In this document: piece by piece, positions 60,903 through 64,000 of the stretch
How the letters are laid out: the number at the start of each line of letters is the position of its first letter
Numbering within the stretch: the first letter of the stretch is position 1
Assembly (NCBI GenBank): GCA_965206395.1
Contig: CBDBJK010000031.1
Location: 152,526 to 216,525, forward strand
Length of the DNA: 64,000 nucleotides
From: CBDBJK01 sp965206395
GTDB taxonomy: Bacteria > Chloroflexota > Dehalococcoidia > Lucifugimonadales > CATOSD01
Direction of reading: 5' to 3'
Notes under the pieces: generated by a model
What the model was told of the DNA's origin: nothing
What the model saw: the letters and a program-made list of their open reading frames with translations, nothing else
Database searches by the model: none
Program-made: the position numbers and the translations under genes

Positions 60903-61985
60903 CTAATCGAACGTGATTACGCTCCGCGCCACGTGGCCCTCTTTCATGTCATCGAATGCCTCGTTGACCTGCTCTAGCTTCATGCGTTGTGACACCATCT
61001 CGTCGAGCTTGAGGCGGCCTTGCAGGTAGAACTCGATGTAGCGCGGCATGTCGACGCGAAACCTGTTCGACCCCATGCTGCTACCCTGAATCTTTTTCTC
61101 GCTGAGGAACGAAGGGCCGTCAAGCTCTATCTTCGTGCCCTGCGGTATCATGCCGATTATGGTCGCCGTGCCGCCTGCGCCAAGCATTCCGAAAGCCTGT
61201 TCCGCCGTCTCCTTCGTTCCAATGGCCTCGAACGAATAGTCAACGCCGCCGCCGATCAGATCACGTATCTTTTCGATAACGTCGCCACTGGATGCGTCGA
61301 TGACATCGGTTGCGCCGAACTCGCGGGCCATACCCAGCTTGGTTTCCACTGTGTCGATGGCGATTATCCTGACCGCGCCGCCGATGAGCGCGCCCTGGAT
61401 GCAGCTCAGTCCTACGCCGCCACAGCCGATGACGGCGACCGTGCTTCCTGGTTCGATGCGGGCCGTGTTGAGCACCGCGCCGACGCCAGTCGTTACGCCG
61501 CAGCCGATGAGGGCCAACTGCTCGAAAGGAACGTCCTCTCGCACCTTCACCGTCGCGTGCTCGTGTACAAGCATCTGCTCGGCAAACGATGAGATGTTGG
61601 CAAACTGGTGAACCAGCGAGTCTCCCTGGCTGAGACGGGGCGACTCCTCGCGGGAGCGCACCACGTCGGTGCGGCGGCACAGCGCGGGGCGACCGCTCAG
61701 ACACTTGTCGCAGTGACCGCAGAAGACAGAAAGGCAGGTGATAACGTGATCGCCGGGATTGACGTATGACACCTGCTCGCCGACGGCCTCTACCGTGCCA
61801 GCGGCCTCGTGACCGAGTATTATCGGCATATCTGTCGTGTACTTGCCTTCGACGAAATGAAGGTCGCTGTGACAGACGCCGGATGCGCCTGTGCGAATGA
61901 GAACCTCGCGCGGCCCCGGCTTATCCGCCTGGACTTCCTCTACCTGAAGCGGAACGTTTACCTCGCGCAGTATCGCAGCTTTCAT
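60903..61985 (-). CDS. Zinc-dependent alcohol dehydrogenase
   Basis: A 360-residue medium-chain dehydrogenase. Catalytic zinc ligands Cys in GVCHSDLHF (37) and His in GHEAAGTVEAVG; structural zinc Cys in CGHCDKCLSGRPALC. NAD-binding VAVIGCGGVGLSCIQGA is followed by IAIDTVETKLGMAREFGATDVID. It is closest to class III/aryl-alcohol-type enzymes. RBS GGAGGT lies before the ATG. Substrate unknown. A good promoter is found at 62040-62068. The CoA-transferase pair follows on the same strand, so alcohol oxidation followed by acid activation is possible. Confidence 0.94.
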   Translation of the reverse strand: MKAAILREVNVPLQVEEVQADKPGPREVLIRTGASGVCHSDLHFVEGKYTTDMPIILGHEAAGTVEAVGEQVSYVNPGDHVITCLSVFCGHCDKCLSGRPALCRRTDVVRSREESPRLSQGDSLVHQFANISSFAEQMLVHEHATVKVREDVPFEQLALIGCGVTTGVGAVLNTARIEPGSTVAVIGCGGVGLSCIQGALIGGAVRIIAIDTVETKLGMAREFGATDVIDASSGDVIEKIRDLIGGGVDYSFEAIGTKETAEQAFGMLGAGGTATIIGMIPQGTKIELDGPSFLSEKKIQGSSMGSNRFRVDMPRYIEFYLQGRLKLDEMVSQRMKLEQVNEAFDDMKEGHVARSVITFD

Positions 61986-62039
61986 AGCTTACCTCCGATT
62001 GGGATATTCGGTTTAAGATGTTTGGTTTATCATGGCGTG

Positions 62040-62068
62040 ACTGTAGCACTGCGCTCCTACATCGTCAA
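62040..62068 (-). promoter_or_regulatory. Promoter for the alcohol dehydrogenase
   Basis: Read on the minus strand: TTGACG, a 17-base spacer, then TACAGT, about 55 bases before the ATG at 61985. Confidence 0.65.
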
Positions 62069-62127
62069 CCGTTTTGTATAGTGCAGCAGGGCAATCACAT
62101 TTTCGAAGAAATATGATAGAGATTCTA

Positions 62128-63382
62128 GTGGTCCAACATCATTGAAATGAATACCATGATAGTCATTGTTCCTCTTGGGGGTTCAATCGTAACGTTGAAC
62201 CGAGGAGGGAACCATGATGTCTACCAAGAAGTACCGTATCAGACTGACTACCGACGAACAACAGGAACTCAACGCCTTGGTCTCACGCGGTCGGGCTGCG
62301 GCGTACAAACAGACCCATGCGCGCATTCTGCTGATGAGCGATGAGTCACGCTCGGACGGGGGAATGAAGGACGCGGACATCACCAGCGCGCTCGGTGTGG
62401 GACAGTCAACGGTCGAGCGAATACGCAAGCGCTGTGTGGAGGAGGGGGTCGAGTTCTGCGCTGAATCGCAAAAAGCAACTGCGTCGGCGTCAAAAGAGAC
62501 TGGACGGCGAAGGTGAAGCACGGTTGATAGCGATGGCCTGCGGGGAACCGCCGGAGGGGCGTGCCAGTTGGACCCTGAAGCTGTTGGCTGACCAGTTGGT
62601 CGAGTGTGAGATAGTCGGGACCATTAGCACCGAGACGGTTCGCCAGGCGCTTAAAAAAAAACGAACTGAAGCCGTGGCTGAAGCAGAGTTGGTGCATCCC
62701 GCCCGGTCAGAGCGCGGAGTTTGTGTGCGCGATGGAAGACGTGATGGAAGACGTACTGGAGGTCTACCAACGGCCGTACGATGGGAATGAGGTTCAGGTG
62801 TGCATGGATGAGACGAGCAAACAGCAAGTCAAGGAGACGCGAGTGCCGCGCTCCCGCAGCGCCCGGCTTATCGGCGGCATACGACTACGAATACGAGCGC
62901 AATGGAGTGAGCAGCCTGTTCATGCTGTTTGCACCGTTGGGACGGATGGCGCCCGAGTCGAGGTCAGAGAGCGTCGCACGAAGGTGGACTGGGCGCATGT
63001 GATAAAGAAACTGGTCGACGAGGACTACCCTGACAGAGACCGGATCGTGCTGGTAATGGACAATCTCAACACTCACAAGCTGTCCTCGCTATACGAGGCA
63101 TTCGAGCCTGCTGAGGCGAGGCGTATAGCTGAGCGACTGGAGATACACTACACTCCCAAACACGGGAGTTGGTTGAATATGGCGGAGATAGAGATCGGTG
63201 TGCTGGCTCGACAGTGCCTGGACCGACGGATTGCCAATCAAGACATCCTGCGCGGCGAGGTCAATGCTTGGCAGAATCAACGCAACCGGGATGTGATACG
63301 AGTGGATTGGCGCTTCACTACCGAGGATGCGCGCATCAAGCTAAAGTCACTCTACCCATCAATACAAAAAACGTTGAACCAC
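62128..63382 (+). mobile_element. IS630-family insertion sequence, copy 4 (damaged)
   Basis: 1,255 bp, ends GTGGTCCAAC and GTTGAACCAC, flanking TA at 62126-62127 and 63383-63384. It differs from copy 2 mainly by six one-base insertions in or beside short runs (near 62208, 62455, 62850, 62940, 62951 and 63370). Confidence 0.92.
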
Positions 63383-63385
63383 TAG
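62214..63385 (+). pseudogene. IS630 transposase, frameshifted (copy 4)
   Basis: The DNA-binding frame breaks after EEGVE because of an extra T near 62455, and the catalytic frame is shifted twice between 62850 and 62951 (an extra C, then an extra G and C that restore it). The DDE residues after that point are intact. The extra bases all lengthen short runs, so poor assembly near the contig edge is as likely as real decay. Confidence 0.85.
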
Positions 63386-63465
63386 TATTGCGGCTATCTG
63401 AAAGAGCATCCTGGAGCGGTAAGATGGGGGCGTATGAAGAGAAATCAGATCGCACCGACGGACGC
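63385..63465 (+). other. Possible 3' gene remnant beside IS copy 4
   Basis: Directly after the IS a plus-strand frame reads YCGYLKEHPGAVRWGRMKRNQ and stops at about 63479. It might be the tail of a gene cut by the insertion, but the left flank of the IS offers no matching 5' part. Weak. Confidence 0.25.
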
Positions 63466-63900
63466 TCAGGTCTTGTAGGGCCGTATGTATTCATCTCCGA
63501 ACTTTAGCTCCAGGTATCGCTCCTCGCAGGCTTGATGACGCTGAGGCTGATACTCACTACAGCTACCGGAGCCAATATCAGAATCCATAGCTGCGTTCAA
63601 TGTTAAGGCGTTCCTATGTAAACGATGGTAAGAGACAGGTAGGCGGGGTTGCGAGAGAAACGATACGCCCCTTGAGTGACGATTGTCGTCGTGGGCTGGT
63701 ACACACTGAATGTTGTTGCTGCTTGTCTCATCGTCCAGACAGCCCATAGCGCCAGGCCTACTGCGATTCCGCCTATAGGCAGGCCGATGGCTAGTAGTTG
63801 AACCCAGCCGAATGGCAGAAAGTCCACTGGAAAGATAAAGTGGAAAGGCTAAACCTACGACAAAAACTAATGCATATATGAGCGGAGGCGGCACCTTCAC
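63466..63900 (-). pseudogene. Isoprenylcysteine-type methyltransferase (ICMT/PEMT family), frameshifted
   Basis: Pieces of one protein lie in different frames. VKVPPPLIYALVFVVGLAFPLYLSS starts at the GTG at 63900. The next frame gives FLPFGWVQLLAIGLPIGGIAVGLALWAVWTMRQAATTF...TTTIVTQGAYRFSRNPAYLSLTIVYIG. A third segment gives WILILAPVAVVSISLSVIKP, and EERYLELKFGDEY closes the family signature. Order and motifs are those of the phospholipid/isoprenylcysteine carboxyl methyltransferase family, integral membrane enzymes using SAM. At least three frame changes are needed, and the C-terminus is cut short. Confidence 0.75.
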
Positions 63901-64000
63901 GCCTGAGCTGTCCTGTGCGTTCTGTTTTCATTTCATGTCCTCCAGTTCTTACACGCTGCCCAAATGAATGTTTTCCTCGAGCGAGTTCATCACTGATGTC
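63901..64000. other. Right edge
   Basis: No gene can be supported in the last 100 bases. Confidence 0.5.

Overview
The window looks like chromosome of a Chloroflexota bacterium, most likely of the SAR202/Dehalococcoidia kind. This is an inference from gene content: tandem class III CoA-transferases, a luciferase-like flavin oxidoreductase, amidohydrolase, thiolase plus DUF35 protein, a dihydrodipicolinate-synthase-like aldolase, and large Thr/Pro-rich surface proteins with a C-terminal membrane anchor. I saw no tRNA, rRNA or CRISPR. The sequence is rich in small mobile DNA: four copies of one IS630-family element, one IS5-family element, and many short dispersed repeats.

Layout. 1-2 kb: an unexplained long hairpin, then IS630 copy 1. 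2-13 kb: cvpA, a VOC-fold gene, an RDD zinc-ribbon gene overlapping a PrsW-like protease gene, recG, a degV/fakA pair (fakA frameshifted), rpmB, hemA and an MBL-fold hydrolase. 13-17 kb: a DapA-family aldolase, an MfnB homologue fused to a TusA-like domain, and two small membrane/YtxH genes. 17-22 kb: a minus-strand potassium-transport cluster (ktrB, ktrA, usp, two TrkA-N genes) ending in pheA. 22-24 kb: an HPP membrane gene broken by a 16-bp palindrome, then an NAD-dependent epimerase.

24-38.6 kb holds the most unusual locus: three large exported proteins on one strand. The first and third share MgtE_N-like helical repeats, a PGF-pre-PGF-like domain, a CARDB-like domain, a Thr/Pro stalk and a C-terminal transmembrane anchor. 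The second is a giant protein of about 2,550 codons with six repeats of about 230 residues. It was split by IS630 copy 2 and also carries an in-frame amber codon. The third has a one-base frameshift. Structured leaders and strong hairpins separate the genes.

38.6-47 kb: dapB, pnp and rpsO (minus), two small HAD proteins, the IS5 element, and a thiolase-like gene with two in-frame TGA codons next to a DUF35 gene. 47-56 kb: gltB-gltD, an amidohydrolase, an LLM oxidoreductase, and an alpha/beta hydrolase cut by IS630 copy 3. 58-64 kb: two CoA-transferases, a zinc alcohol dehydrogenase, a decayed IS630 copy 4 and a frameshifted methyltransferase.

The main candidate for something undescribed is the dispersed palindrome TCCTTCCGCGGAAGGA. 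It appears about twelve times, exact or degenerate, in terminators, gene leaders, the loops of larger repeats, and inside the HPP gene, where removing exactly 16 bp restores the reading frame. This suggests a very small mobile or copied palindromic element. The surface-protein locus is the second candidate.
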